A stretch of DNA of 64,000 nt from DASUPK01 sp963763955. Lineage in GTDB: Bacteria > Actinomycetota > Thermoleophilia > Solirubrobacterales > 70-9. Of the stretch, positions 1 to 7,905 are shown piece by piece. Each line of letters opens with the position of its first letter. Position 1 is the first letter of the stretch. The notes beneath the pieces were generated by a model that ran no database searches, had not been told where the DNA came from, and saw only the letters and a list, made by a program, of their open reading frames with translations. The position numbers and the translations under genes are program-made. Location: contig CAVXQP010000023.1 in the NCBI GenBank assembly GCA_963763955.1, forward strand, positions 65,461 to 129,460. The letters run 5' to 3'.

Positions 1-1
1 G

Positions 2-259
2 AGCCAGCCGCCCAAGCCCACAGAGGTCATCTACCTGTCGCGGCCGTCGATCTTCCCGGCTCTGCTCGCCTTTGGCCTGGCGGCCCTCTTCGTCGGCCTC
101 TTCGCCTGGTGGCCGTACTCCGTGATCGGAGGTGTGATCGCGCTGATCTCGCTGATCGGCTGGCTCCGGACCAACCGCGACGACATCGCCCGGATGCCCC
201 GGCACCAGCACACCGACACGGCGCCGATTCCGCTGTCGGTTTCCCCGCCAGCGGACTAG
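2..259 (+). CDS. C-terminal part of a small membrane protein, probably cytochrome c oxidase subunit IV-like
   Basis: The gene enters from the left edge, so only its last 85 codons are visible, ending in TAG. The reading frame gives a proline-rich lead (TEVIYLSRPS), two hydrophobic stretches (about residues 16-35 and 37-52) around a WWPYS turn, then a polar tail with histidines. This two-helix hairpin after an xxLxxPS motif resembles the actinobacterial aa3-type oxidase subunit IV. The oxidase operon (ctaC/D/E) lies 6 kb away and a diheme cytochrome c gene follows, which fits a respiratory role. Assignment is by pattern only. Confidence 0.5.
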   Translation, partial: SQPPKPTEVIYLSRPSIFPALLAFGLAALFVGLFAWWPYSVIGGVIALISLIGWLRTNRDDIARMPRHQHTDTAPIPLSVSPPAD

Positions 260-266
260 TAGCCCT

Positions 267-361
267 GCTTCGCCATATAGCCGCGGCCACAAGCGGCCGC
301 CCCGCGTAAGTCGCTACGGGCTTCGCCCTCCGCTCCGAAGCGGAGCAGCCTGGTGGCCGCT
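267..361 (+). repeat. Dispersed palindromic intergenic repeat, copy 1
   Basis: About 95 bp containing GCTTCGCCAT, AAGCGGCCGCC, AAGTCGCTACGGGCTTCGCCC and GCTCCGAAGCGGAGC in this order. The last two form hairpins (GGGC-TTC-GCCC and GCTCCG-AAG-CGGAGC). The same order recurs at 28300-28395 and, inverted, at 60285-60381 and (rearranged) 55788-55913. It lies between the end of the oxidase-like gene and the 3' end of the CBS gene on the other strand. Confidence 0.75.
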
Positions 362-761
362 ATGGAGGGCTCATGGACGAGGTCGCGCCGACCTGCGTCC
401 AGCAACGCACGATGTCGCGCATCGAGAGCACGCCGACAAGCTCTCCCCGGTCGACGACGACCAGGTGGCGGATACCCCGCTGGACCATCTCCTCGGCAGC
501 CTGCTCGAGGCTCCAGTCGGGAGCCGCGGAGATGACGCTCTCGCTCATGTGATCGGCGACCTTCTCAGTGTCGGGGTCCTTGCCGCTCCCGACGGCGTTC
601 AGGAGGTCGCGCTCGGTGATGATCCGCGGCGCCGGGGACTCGTCATCGAAGACCAGGGCGGCGCCGGTTCCCTTCTCGGTCATCTTCGTCGCGGTCTCCC
701 GCAGGGTGTGGCTTGGTCCCACGGCCAGGACCACGCTCGACATGCCCTCGCGAACCTCCAC
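360..761 (-). CDS. CBS-domain pair protein
   Basis: A 133-residue protein built of two CBS motifs (about residues 5-60 and 70-125), with the usual TLREAA-type helix, an IITERDLL strand-helix and a VVDRGELVGVLSMRDI second repeat. CBS pairs usually bind adenine nucleotides and regulate partners; none is fused here. The GTG start is chosen because GAGGAGGG lies 6-7 nt upstream; ATG at 743 is the alternative. It is divergent from the cytochrome c gene at 864. Its 3' end runs to the edge of repeat copy 1. Confidence 0.8.
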   Translation of the reverse strand: MEVREGMSSVVLAVGPSHTLRETATKMTEKGTGAALVFDDESPAPRIITERDLLNAVGSGKDPDTEKVADHMSESVISAAPDWSLEQAAEEMVQRGIRHLVVVDRGELVGVLSMRDIVRCWTQVGATSSMSPP

Positions 762-863
762 CAAGCCCTCCTCACTCTTGCTTCGTGCCGTTCCGCGCAA
801 GCTTATCCCACGCCTGGGCGACCGGAGGGCGCCTCCTCGCCGACAGATAGGATTCCCGCGCTC

Positions 864-1592
864 ATGAGCCCCCTGATCAACGGCGGCCACAAGGACCGCC
901 GCCGCATCAATGGTCGAGCGATCTGGCTGATCGCCTCCGTTGCCGCGACGACCGCGCTGGTCGGGCTGACGGGCTGCGACCTCGGCCCCAAGGACAACCT
1001 CGACAAGGGCCAGCAGCTCTTCACCCAGAAGTGCGGCAGCTGCCACACGCTCACCGGCGCCGGCACCAACGGCGACATCGGGCCGAACCTCGACTACGCC
1101 TTCAAGAACGCCCGTGCCAGCGGCTTCGACTCGGACACGATCAAGGGAGTGGTCGAGTACCAGATCGCCCACGCCCGCCCCGCGTCTCCGCAGCAGACCG
1201 ACGTCTACATGCCACAGGACCTGGTCACGGGCCAGGACGCGAAGGACGTCGCGGCCTACGTGGCGAGCGTTGCCGGCGTGCCCGGCATCAAGCCGCCGGT
1301 GTTCGCGCCGCCGCAGTTCTTCGCCACCAACTGCGGTGGCTGTCACACCCTGGCGCAGGCGGGCACGACCGGAACCACCGGGCCGAACCTCGACACCGCG
1401 CTCAAGGGCATGAGCGCCACCGAGATCTCCCAGTCGATCAGCGACCCGAACGCGAAGATCACCCCCGGCTACCCGGCGAACGTCATGCCGCAGAACTTCG
1501 GCCAGACGCTCACTCCGGACCAGCTCTCCGCGCTCGTCGCCTACCTCCAGCAGGCGACCGGAGGAGGCGGCGGAGGCGGCGGTAAGAAGTAG
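864..1592 (+). CDS. Diheme cytochrome c lipoprotein
   Basis: A 242-residue exported electron carrier. A hydrophobic signal (residues 19-37) ends in lipobox LTGC with Cys38 as lipidation site. Two class I cytochrome c domains follow: CGSCH at 57-61 with likely axial Met116, and CGGCH at 157-161 with likely Met208. The tail is glycine-rich and ends in KK. It probably passes electrons between a quinol-oxidising complex and the terminal oxidase encoded at 6.2-10.6 kb. The ATG at 864 gives the signal peptide in the right place; a TAGGAT hexamer sits 10 nt upstream. Confidence 0.9.
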   Translation: MSPLINGGHKDRRRINGRAIWLIASVAATTALVGLTGCDLGPKDNLDKGQQLFTQKCGSCHTLTGAGTNGDIGPNLDYAFKNARASGFDSDTIKGVVEYQIAHARPASPQQTDVYMPQDLVTGQDAKDVAAYVASVAGVPGIKPPVFAPPQFFATNCGGCHTLAQAGTTGTTGPNLDTALKGMSATEISQSISDPNAKITPGYPANVMPQNFGQTLTPDQLSALVAYLQQATGGGGGGGGKK

Positions 1593-1635
1593 CTGGCGCT
1601 CCGAACCAACGGGCGCCATAGAGATCGCGACCGAA

Positions 1636-1875
1636 TCAGGACCCGAACCGGCGCCAGGCCTGGATCAGGCCCCAGGTCCGCCACAACCCGATCGCGACGA
1701 GCACCGCCAGGACGATCGCCCCGGCCAGGGAGCCGATCAGCAGCGCCACGGCGATCACGATCGCCGCTCCGACGCCGAACATGATCAGCACCCGGAACAT
1801 GTCCGCCTCGTTGCGCAGCGGGTTGCGTGGCGTCGCCGCCGGCCGCTCGTTCACGCAGCCGATCTTCGCAGTCAT
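1636..1875 (-). CDS. Small two-helix membrane protein of unknown function
   Basis: A 79-residue protein with a polar N-terminus of about 24 residues (contains RPAATPRNPLRNEADM), then a long hydrophobic region that divides into two helices (about 25-43 and 46-64), ending in a short basic tail RRFGS. No family is recognised. The ATG at 1875 is preferred over an earlier start in the same frame because residues before it look like shadow sequence. It converges on the cytochrome c gene. Confidence 0.55.
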   Translation of the reverse strand: MTAKIGCVNERPAATPRNPLRNEADMFRVLIMFGVGAAIVIAVALLIGSLAGAIVLAVLVAIGLWRTWGLIQAWRRFGS

Positions 1876-2035
1876 CGGATTTCCGGGGAAGACCCGGGCG
1901 AGACGGGCCCGAGCGTTCTCTGGTTCGAGGCGATCACAATGCCTGGCCGGCGGCGGCCCCGGCCGCCTGGTCATCCTCTCGCAGCAGGCCCCCAACTTCT
2001 TCACGACCTAACTCCGACAGGCTGGCGGCTTCGAG

Positions 2036-2470
2036 CTATCCCGCCGACTGTGTCTCGGGCGGATCTTCCTTGTGGTGCCTGGCGTGTCTGGCGGCGTGTC
2101 GCTCCTCGCGGTCCTTCACGTACCCGACGCCGAGTTCGCGCGCCAGCTCGACCAGGATCCCGATGCCGGTCAGCACGTAGAGGGCCGTTAAGAGTTTGAG
2201 CGACTCATGCGTCAGCGTGAGGTGCGGGTCGGCGATGCTCGACGTGGTCAGCGTTCAGACGGCGAAGTAGAACCCGTCGACCACGTTCCAGCCTTCGCCA
2301 AGCGAATAGGTGACCGTCCCGACAAATATGAGCACGATCGCGGCTCCCGCGACGGCGGCGAAGTGCTCTTCCTTGGCGGCGTACTTCGCCGCCCGGAGCA
2401 GGCGCCCGAGCACGGACGGGACGATCAGCGCGTCGAGCAGGCGCCGGAGCCTGGACCGGTCAGACGGCAC
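2036..2470 (-). pseudogene. Two-transmembrane ion-channel-like gene with an in-frame TGA in the pore
   Basis: A GTG-started frame of 145 codons encodes a basic N-terminus, a first membrane helix (VLIFVGTVTY region), pore helix WNVVDGFYFAV, then TGA (2257-2255), then directly in the same frame TLTTSSIADP and a second helix (LLTALYVLTGIGILVEL) with a charged C-terminal tail. Read through, this is a complete 2TM channel subunit of the Ion_trans_2 type with a non-canonical filter (TSSIAD rather than TxGYGD). The TGA sits just before the filter, so the product as written is a 71-residue stub. A recent point mutation (for example from TCA or TGC) or a base-call error explains it best. Confidence 0.7.
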
Positions 2471-2662
2471 GTCGTATGGCTCGCATCAGTCTGACTGTGG
2501 ATCAACCCGCCTAGGGGAGGGTGCGGGAGGAGAACTGCCTGGCTCAGAAAACCGCCGTTTGCGAGGAGAATCGGCCGAGGGGGGCTGAAAGGGGGCCTGA
2601 TCCGAGGTCCTCTGTCCCTCGACTGTCCCTCGGCAGAGGGGATCCGACACCAGGCTGGCTCG

Positions 2663-2770
2663 ATGGCCGCCCCGACGACCGAATCCGAGCGACGCTTCGC
2701 CGACTACCTGGAGTCACACGGCTACGACTTCGACTTCGAGCCTGACTACCAGCGGCACGCGACTTTGTGA
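2663..2770 (+). pseudogene. Truncated stub of a nuclease-like gene
   Basis: A 35-codon frame encodes TTESERRFADYLESHGY and FDFEPDY before stopping after RHATL. The ERRFxxYLxxxGxxFxxEPD pattern is how several restriction-endonuclease-fold proteins begin; the expected catalytic part is missing. The stop abuts the stop of the convergent acyltransferase. It is most likely a leftover from rearrangement of this accessory patch. The nuclease link is a weak inference. Confidence 0.4.
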
Positions 2771-4138
2771 TCAGCCGCTCCGCAGCAGATCCCGCAACCG
2801 GTGGTACTTGAGACGCAGAATGGGACGCTCGAGTACGTAGTAGCTGGTGGCGGCGACCGCTGTCGAGACGATCGCGGTTGCGATCAGCGCCCAAACGAAC
2901 GGAAGATCGGCTCCATTGCCGCCGAACTTTTCGGCGATCGCGAGGTGCCAGAGGAAGATGCCGTAAGAGATCAGGCCCAGCCAAGCGACCAGCGGATGGG
3001 CGAGGAACCTGCGCGGCATTCCTCCTTGCGAATCGCCGAACACGGCCGGTAAAAGCAGGAGGAAGGCGACCAGGCCGAAGATCAGCTGGTAAGCAACCAG
3101 CTGCGCTGTGCTCAGGGCGAACGGGTTGACGGGCAGCCAGAGGCACAACGCCAGGAACGCGCCGATTGCGCATAGCCAGATGGCCAGTGGGCTCGAGCCC
3201 ACGGCCCTGATCAACCAGGGCTTCCTATCGCTCCCGTCCAGTGCGACCGAAGCAATTGCAAGCCCCATCCCCAGACTGAACCAGTACCAGTAGCCGGCTG
3301 CCGTGCTGCTGATCCAAAGGGAAGCTCCGCCCGCCGGGACGAAGACGAACATGAACAGCAGGGAGGCGGCCCCGAGGACGGCGAGGACGATTATCTCGAC
3401 CCACATCCAGGTGCGGAGCGCGAGACGGCCCGTGAGATGACGCATGGCAAGCGCGTAGAGCGGCAGGACCGCATAGAAGCTCAACTCGACGACCAGACTC
3501 CACGTCTGCGCGAGCCCGCAATCGGTGATGAAGTAGCAGACCGGCCCCCCGAGAACGGGCAGGGTGAAGAACAGGCCGTATTGGGCGACAGGGCTGCCAC
3601 CGGTGACTCCGGTGAATCCCGGCAGGATTGTGAGAACCGTCAGGGCCGCCCAGTAAGCGGGAAAGATCCGTAGGACGCGGCGCTTCGCGTAGTCGGCGAC
3701 CCGGGGGCGAGCCGCGCCTCCCCCACGGGCCGCGACAAAGGGACGGTAGAGGAGGAAGCCCGAGATCAGGAAGAAGATCGCGACCCCGATCTGCCCGCGG
3801 GTGGCGATGCGCGCGAGGGGCTCCGGCAGGTCGGCGACCCCCGGAGTGTGGACCAGGAGCACAGCCCCGACAGCTATCGCCCGCAGGCCGTCGAAGAGAG
3901 GAAACCGCGGATGCCGCGGTGGAGGCGCGACGGCGTCGGGGACGGGAGACCCCTCGCTGCGGGCGACCCCTTGAAGGCTGGCAGCGGACGCCTGCGACGG
4001 AGGATGGGCTACCTCCACCAGGCGATCGTAAACAAGTGCCCCCCGTTCGGGAGGGAAGGTGTCCAACCGACTTATTGGGAGCCCCGCAAGTGCGAGGCTT
4101 CTGTGAGGCACCGCTACCGGGATTCGAAGTTCGGCCAC
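2771..4138 (-). CDS. Acyltransferase 3 family membrane protein (OafA-like)
   Basis: Up to 455 residues with about ten membrane helices. The family signature is clear: FDGLRAIAVGAVLLVHT near residue 80, IFFLISGFLLYRPF, the RRVLRIFPAYW arginine motif, and a C-terminal SYYVLERPILR. Such enzymes O-acylate cell-surface sugars, lipids or antibiotics at the membrane. The first roughly 75 residues are low-complexity and probably partly untranslated; the real start may be a GTG nearer the FDGLRA motif, so the 5' end is uncertain. It stands alone between gene stubs, and no glycan-synthesis neighbours reveal its substrate. Confidence 0.85.
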   Translation of the reverse strand: MAELRIPVAVPHRSLALAGLPISRLDTFPPERGALVYDRLVEVAHPPSQASAASLQGVARSEGSPVPDAVAPPPRHPRFPLFDGLRAIAVGAVLLVHTPGVADLPEPLARIATRGQIGVAIFFLISGFLLYRPFVAARGGGAARPRVADYAKRRVLRIFPAYWAALTVLTILPGFTGVTGGSPVAQYGLFFTLPVLGGPVCYFITDCGLAQTWSLVVELSFYAVLPLYALAMRHLTGRLALRTWMWVEIIVLAVLGAASLLFMFVFVPAGGASLWISSTAAGYWYWFSLGMGLAIASVALDGSDRKPWLIRAVGSSPLAIWLCAIGAFLALCLWLPVNPFALSTAQLVAYQLIFGLVAFLLLLPAVFGDSQGGMPRRFLAHPLVAWLGLISYGIFLWHLAIAEKFGGNGADLPFVWALIATAIVSTAVAATSYYVLERPILRLKYHRLRDLLRSG

Positions 4139-4213
4139 CCGACCCGCGGAGCCCCAGCAAACGGGCCGTTTTCGGCGTCACAGCGCCGTTCGCTCCAGGA
4201 TCGTACATGCCGA

Positions 4214-4378
4214 CTACGCCGTCGCCTGTTGGCGCGGCGGCATCAGAGCCCCGATCAGCCAGAACAAGGGGAAGATGATCCCAATGATGAACATCACCCA
4301 GTGGCCCTTGCGGATGGACATGATGCCCAGGGTCACGAGCAGGATGAAGTAGAGGATGCCGCCGATAACGAATCCCAT
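4214..4378 (-). CDS. Small two-helix membrane protein
   Basis: A 54-residue protein: MGFVIGGILYFILLVTLGI helix, a short basic turn SIRKGHW, a second helix (VMFIIGIIFPLFWLIGAL) and the tail PPRQQATA. A good ribosome site, GGAAGGGAGA, lies 5-6 nt before the ATG. The length and hairpin resemble the many small PLDc_N/SHOCT-less membrane hairpins of actinobacteria, but no named family is claimed. The acyltransferase follows downstream on the same strand. Confidence 0.65.
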   Translation of the reverse strand: MGFVIGGILYFILLVTLGIMSIRKGHWVMFIIGIIFPLFWLIGALMPPRQQATA

Positions 4379-4528
4379 CTGGATTCTCCCTTCCAGGTTG
4401 CGGGCGGTCGGTGCGTGTCACCCTAAACCGTCGGGGCAGGGACCAAGGGGAGGGTTTCCAGGTGGAGCGCAAGCGTCGAAATACCGCCGATTAGCCAACC
4501 GCGAAAGAGATTCCACATCCACAAGACG

Positions 4529-4885
4529 ATGAGCACTGGGGACGCAGAGCGGGCAAATAGCAACGGGAAGCCGATTTCGTGCGAGATCACCGGGTGCGCC
4601 GCTCGGGTCCACGGCCAGGGTCTGTGTCGGCGGCATTACGACCTGCACCGTTATCGCGAGCGCAACGCCAGGAAGGCCGAGGCGCAGGCCGACGCTCGGC
4701 GTGAAATGCTCATCGAGGAGGAGCTTCGGCTCGGCGGCGTGGCTGACTTCAAATCTCCACCGGGGCGATGGAGTGCTCAATGTTCAGCTCCGAGGAAGAG
4801 CGGCGCAAGGTGCCGATCCCGGCGATCCTGCGCGACTACCTGGTCAAGCAACGGATGCGCTCAGGGCGACGCGGGCATGCGCTGA
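4529..4885 (+). CDS. Zinc-motif ORF fragment, possibly phage-derived
   Basis: The first 75 codons look coding: CEITGC-x8-CRRHY gives a Cys4-spaced C-x4-C-x8-C-x2-H zinc motif typical of small phage and mobile-element proteins, followed by a basic helix RYRERNARKAEAQADARRE. After about position 4755 the frame runs out of phase through an integrase remnant and the encoded sequence becomes shadow-like. It is therefore probably the surviving N-terminus of a gene fused by deletion to integrase debris. Confidence 0.35.
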   Translation: MSTGDAERANSNGKPISCEITGCAARVHGQGLCRRHYDLHRYRERNARKAEAQADARREMLIEEELRLGGVADFKSPPGRWSAQCSAPRKSGARCRSRRSCATTWSSNGCAQGDAGMR

Positions 4886-5100
4886 TCTTCGGCAACACGC
4901 CGGAGACGCCGTTCACCGCGAACATGCTCCAGCGCCGGGCTGAGCAGGCCTGGAAGAAGGCGGGTCTGGAGCGGATCACGCCGCATGCCTGCCGCCACAC
5001 CTTCGCCAGCCTGATGATCGCCGCCGGGGTCAATGCGAAGGCGCTCGCGACTACATGGGCCACGCGAACATCAGCGATCACGCTGGACCGCTACGATGAC
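4795..5100 (+). pseudogene. Tyrosine recombinase remnant, copy 1
   Basis: The frame encodes RRKVPIPAILRDYL, a linker, and the box II motif HACRHTFASLMIAAG, then the expected GH-containing segment is out of frame (two compensating indels turn a YMGHANIS-type stretch into TTWATRTS) before LDRY, which keeps the catalytic tyrosine. The N-terminal part and box I arginine are absent. It is a broken C-terminal half of a phage-type integrase and a near-duplicate of the copy at 5540-6148. Confidence 0.8.
4801..5048 (+). repeat. Direct repeat within integrase remnants, left copy
   Basis: About 248 bp beginning CGGCGCAAGGTGCCGATCCC matches 5742-5989 at a 941-bp offset with only scattered substitutions. 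It encodes the integrase segment from the RRKVPIP strand to the box II helix. Recent duplication or recombination between related integrases explains it. Confidence 0.85.
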
Positions 5101-5539
5101 CAGGGTTCACGAGCTCATCTTGCGGGTGGGCGAAGGCGGATGGAGCGAACAAGGACGCGGCGAGGGGGGAGAGATCCGGGGGAGGCTTCTGTTTCTTGGG
5201 CAGGCAGCTGATTGCCGAGACTGGGAGCTCGGTCCCCTGGGTTGCATAAGCCGCTTAGTTCTGGGTAGGGTCCTTGTCGCGCGAATCCGGCTTCCGGTTC
5301 TCCCCTATTCCGAATCGGTTGTGAGGGAGTGGGGTTGGCGCAGAACTGTCCACTCCCGAATTCGCTTCCGGGAGTCGGGTCGCGCGTTTAGTGCTGAAAG
5401 GTCGGAGGTGGACCTCGCCGCGGGGATACTGCGTGGAAATGTCGGGGCGGCGGGACAGACGGGCAGGAAAACGTCGCGCTTTTCCGTAAGGCCATCGATT
5501 GCTACCCGGCGTACCTGGAGTCGATGCTAGCAGCTATGT
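5101..5539. other. No recognisable gene between the two integrase remnants
   Basis: This 440-bp stretch holds no reading frame with protein-like composition on either strand and no strong hairpin. Base composition is a little less GC-biased than the flanks. It probably represents scrambled element DNA. Confidence 0.5.
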
Positions 5540-6148
5540 GGCCCCCAGGAGGCCGAGGCGCTGATCGCTGCCGTTCACGGCGCGACCGGTCGACTGGGCC
5601 ACGACGATGTACCACGGTCTGCGGCTCGGGGAGTTGCGGGCACTACGCGATGAGGACGTGGACCTGGCCGGCGGTGTGATCCGGGTCGAGCGTGGATGGG
5701 ACCCCGTCGAGGGCGCAATCGAGTTGAAGTCCCAGGCCCGGCGGCGCAAGGTGCCGATCCCGGCGATCCTGCGCGACTACCCGGTCAAGCAACGGATGCG
5801 CTCAGGGCGACGCGGGCGTGCGCTGATCTTTGGCAACACGCCGGAGACCCCGTTCACCGCCAACATGCTTCAGCGCCGGGCTGATCAGGCTTGGAAGAAG
5901 GCGAGTGTGGAGCGGATCACGTCGAAGGCCTGCCGCCACACCTTCGCCAGCCTGCTGATCGCCGCCGGAGTCAATGCAAGGCGCTCTCGACGTTCATGGG
6001 CCACGCCAAGATCGGGCTCACCCTGGATCGCTACGGCCACCTGATGCCCGGCTCCGAGGAGGAGGCGTCGGCCAGCCTCCTGGACAGCTACCTGGAAAGC
6101 CAGCCGAGAGCGCGGACGAAGCCGCTCGCGGTGCTGGAGCCGGTCTGA
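5540..6148 (+). pseudogene. Tyrosine recombinase remnant, copy 2, with at least two frameshifts
   Basis: Three frames together give a nearly full catalytic domain: EAEALIAAVHG (frame 1), then after a shift near 5585 WATTMYHGLRLGELRAL with the box I arginine, the RRKVPIP strand and CRHTFASLLIAAG box II, then after loss of one base near 5974 LSTFMGHAKIGLTLDRYGHLMPG with box II histidine and catalytic tyrosine, and a normal C-terminus ending LEPV. All catalytic residues survive but the shifts make it inactive. No intact element boundaries were found. Confidence 0.85.
5742..5989 (+). repeat. Direct repeat within integrase remnants, right copy
   Basis: Partner of 4801-5048. The two copies diverge sharply upstream of 5742, where this copy keeps the box I region and the left one does not. 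Confidence 0.85.
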
Positions 6149-6180
6149 CTGGCGAACTGACTGGCGAACAAGTGGCGAAC
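6146..6180 (+). repeat. Short tandem repeat after the integrase stop
   Basis: TGACTGGCGAAC occurs twice in tandem (6146-6157, 6158-6169) followed by an imperfect third unit, AAGTGGCGAAC. It lies directly downstream of the integrase remnant and could be a worn attachment-site or recombinase arm site. Confidence 0.5.
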
Positions 6181-6211
6181 GGAAACTGAAACCCCGCCAT
6201 TTGCAGCGGCT

Positions 6212-6835
6212 CTAGAGGATGTAGACGGTCGTGAAGACGATGATCCACATCACGTCGACGAAGTGCCAGTAGATGCCGGGCACCTCGACGCCGAGGTGGT
6301 CCTTCGCGTCCGGCCCGTAGTGGCCGCGCCAGGCGCGGATGTTGGCGATCGCGAGGAGGATCAGGCCGATCGTGACGTGCGCGCCGTGCAGGCCGGTGAG
6401 GCCATAGAAGATCGAGCCGAAGGCATCGTCGCGGGCGCTGAAGCCGATGTGGACGTACTCGTTGAGCTGGATGAAGAGGAAGGTTGCGCCCAGCAGGAAG
6501 GTCGTCGCCAGGCCCATCTTCATGCCGCGCCGGTTGTTCTTGCGGATCGACTCGAGGGACCAATGCATGGTGAAGCTCGAGGAGAGCAGGATGGCCGTGT
6601 TCATCCCGGCGACGGCGACCGGCAACTCGAACGGATGCGGGGGCCACGGACCGTTGTTGGCGACGACCCGCAGGAAGAAATACGAGGCGAAGAACGCCCC
6701 GAAGAGCATCACCTCGGAGACGATGAAGAGAAGGATCCCGAGGGTCTGCCGGTCTATCCGCGAGCTCTGGTTGGCCTCCGGCGGATGGGGGTGGTGCTCC
6801 TCCGCGTGGCCGACGGCGACTGAGGCGGACTCCAT
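6212..6835 (-). CDS. ctaE: Cytochrome c oxidase subunit III
   Basis: A 207-residue inner-membrane subunit of the heme-copper oxidase, within the normal size range for actinobacterial subunit III. After a His-rich N-terminus (EEHHPHPPE) come helices starting LGILLFIVSEVMLFGAFFASYF, which holds the conserved glutamate, then TGLHGAHVTIG and GIYWHFVDVMWIIVF at the C-terminus, both family signatures. The ATG at 6835 shares a base with the upstream stop (TGATG), so it is translated together with the stress-like gene before it. It is the last gene of the oxidase operon; integrase debris follows. Confidence 0.95.
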   Translation of the reverse strand: MESASVAVGHAEEHHPHPPEANQSSRIDRQTLGILLFIVSEVMLFGAFFASYFFLRVVANNGPWPPHPFELPVAVAGMNTAILLSSSFTMHWSLESIRKNNRRGMKMGLATTFLLGATFLFIQLNEYVHIGFSARDDAFGSIFYGLTGLHGAHVTIGLILLAIANIRAWRGHYGPDAKDHLGVEVPGIYWHFVDVMWIIVFTTVYIL

Positions 6836-7905
6836 CAGCCTGCCTCCCCCGCACCGACGGCGGCAGAATCGGCGGCGGTGTTGGTGGCCGCCGCTTGTGC
6901 ACTCGATGTGGCGGGCTCGGTGCCGGACTCGATGTGCTCCACCGGCTTGTCGGTGTGCGCCTCGACCTTCTCGATCAGGCCCTCCTCGAGCCACTTCGAC
7001 TGCTCGCCCTTCAGGGTGGAGATCAGGATGTCGTCGATCCGGTAGTGCTCGATCGCGTTCTGGATCGCGTGATACGGGTCCGGGCTCATCGGCTGCCCTG
7101 TCGCGTCGATCTCATTGCGGTACATCTCGGCGAGCGTCGCCGCCAGCCGCGAGGAGATCTCCTCTCGGCTGATCGTGCCTGAGCGCGGGCAGATGAACGT
7201 GTAGCGGTGCGGCCTCTCCCTGGCCCGCTCCTCGAGCCGGTCGACGAGGTCCTTGCTGTTCACGGTCTGGGTCGCGACCACCAGCGTGTGGGTGACGTCC
7301 CAGCGGACCGCGTCATCGTCGACTCGCACCGGGATGTGCTCGACTCTGCCGTAGCGAGCCTTTGCCCACTCGACGAGGTCCTTCCGCGTCAGGCCGAAAC
7401 GAGTCTCGTAAAGGCAGGAGAGCAGGATGTAGTCCGGCTGGGTCGCGCGCACCGCGTCGTCCAGAGCCAGCGGGGGATTCGGGTCCATCACGGCACCCTC
7501 GGATTCGATCCCGAACTCCCGCAGCACGGCCTGGGTCACATCGACGCGGCTCTGAGCGGCCGCGCGGCGCTCCTCGACGTCGACCAGCTGGCCGACGATG
7601 GGCAGGTTCTGCGGGGCGACCACCGCGAAGTAGTCGGCGCCCGCGTCCGAGAGCTCCCTGCAGGCCGTGAGCAGCTTGCGGCCGCCGGCGACCTCATTGA
7701 GGAAGGCCAGGACGCGCTTGACGCCGTCGCGCGAGGGGGGTGGATCGGGATCGCCGAAGGTCGCGACCTCTCGCTTCGCCACGACCTCGGAGGCGTGCTC
7801 CGAGGGCGTGCCGACGTCCGTGATCGCGGATTCGCCCTCGCGGGGGTCGACCGCCGGATCCGGGCGCTGCCTCTCCTCGCCCGGTGAAGTCGTCTTCTCG
7901 GTCAT
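6835..7905 (-). CDS. Tandem universal-stress/HUP-like protein within the oxidase operon
   Basis: A 356-residue soluble protein. After a charged, disordered N-terminus (about 55 residues) a domain with VLAFLNEV, then AGADYFAVVAP and PDYILLSCL resembles the alpha/beta fold of universal stress proteins; a second similar half follows (THTLVVATQTV, YTFICP, IDDILISTLKG at about 300), and the C-terminus is Ala/Thr-rich. No oxidase subunit looks like this. Its start overlaps ctaD by ATGA and its stop overlaps ctaE by TGATG, so it is made in step with them. A role in assembly, turnover or nucleotide sensing of the oxidase is inference only. Confidence 0.6.
   Translation of the reverse strand: MTEKTTSPGEERQRPDPAVDPREGESAITDVGTPSEHASEVVAKREVATFGDPDPPPSRDGVKRVLAFLNEVAGGRKLLTACRELSDAGADYFAVVAPQNLPIVGQLVDVEERRAAAQSRVDVTQAVLREFGIESEGAVMDPNPPLALDDAVRATQPDYILLSCLYETRFGLTRKDLVEWAKARYGRVEHIPVRVDDDAVRWDVTHTLVVATQTVNSKDLVDRLEERARERPHRYTFICPRSGTISREEISSRLAATLAEMYRNEIDATGQPMSPDPYHAIQNAIEHYRIDDILISTLKGEQSKWLEEGLIEKVEAHTDKPVEHIESGTEPATSSAQAAATNTAADSAAVGAGEAG

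Noticed and set aside
1594..1618. Hairpin TGGCGC/GCGCCA between cytochrome c and the small membrane gene
   Set aside because: Six pairs, 13-nt loop and no T-run; too weak for a terminator.
4120..4150. GGGATTCGAAGTTCGG resembling a T-loop
   Set aside because: The flanks do not pair, and no cloverleaf can be drawn.
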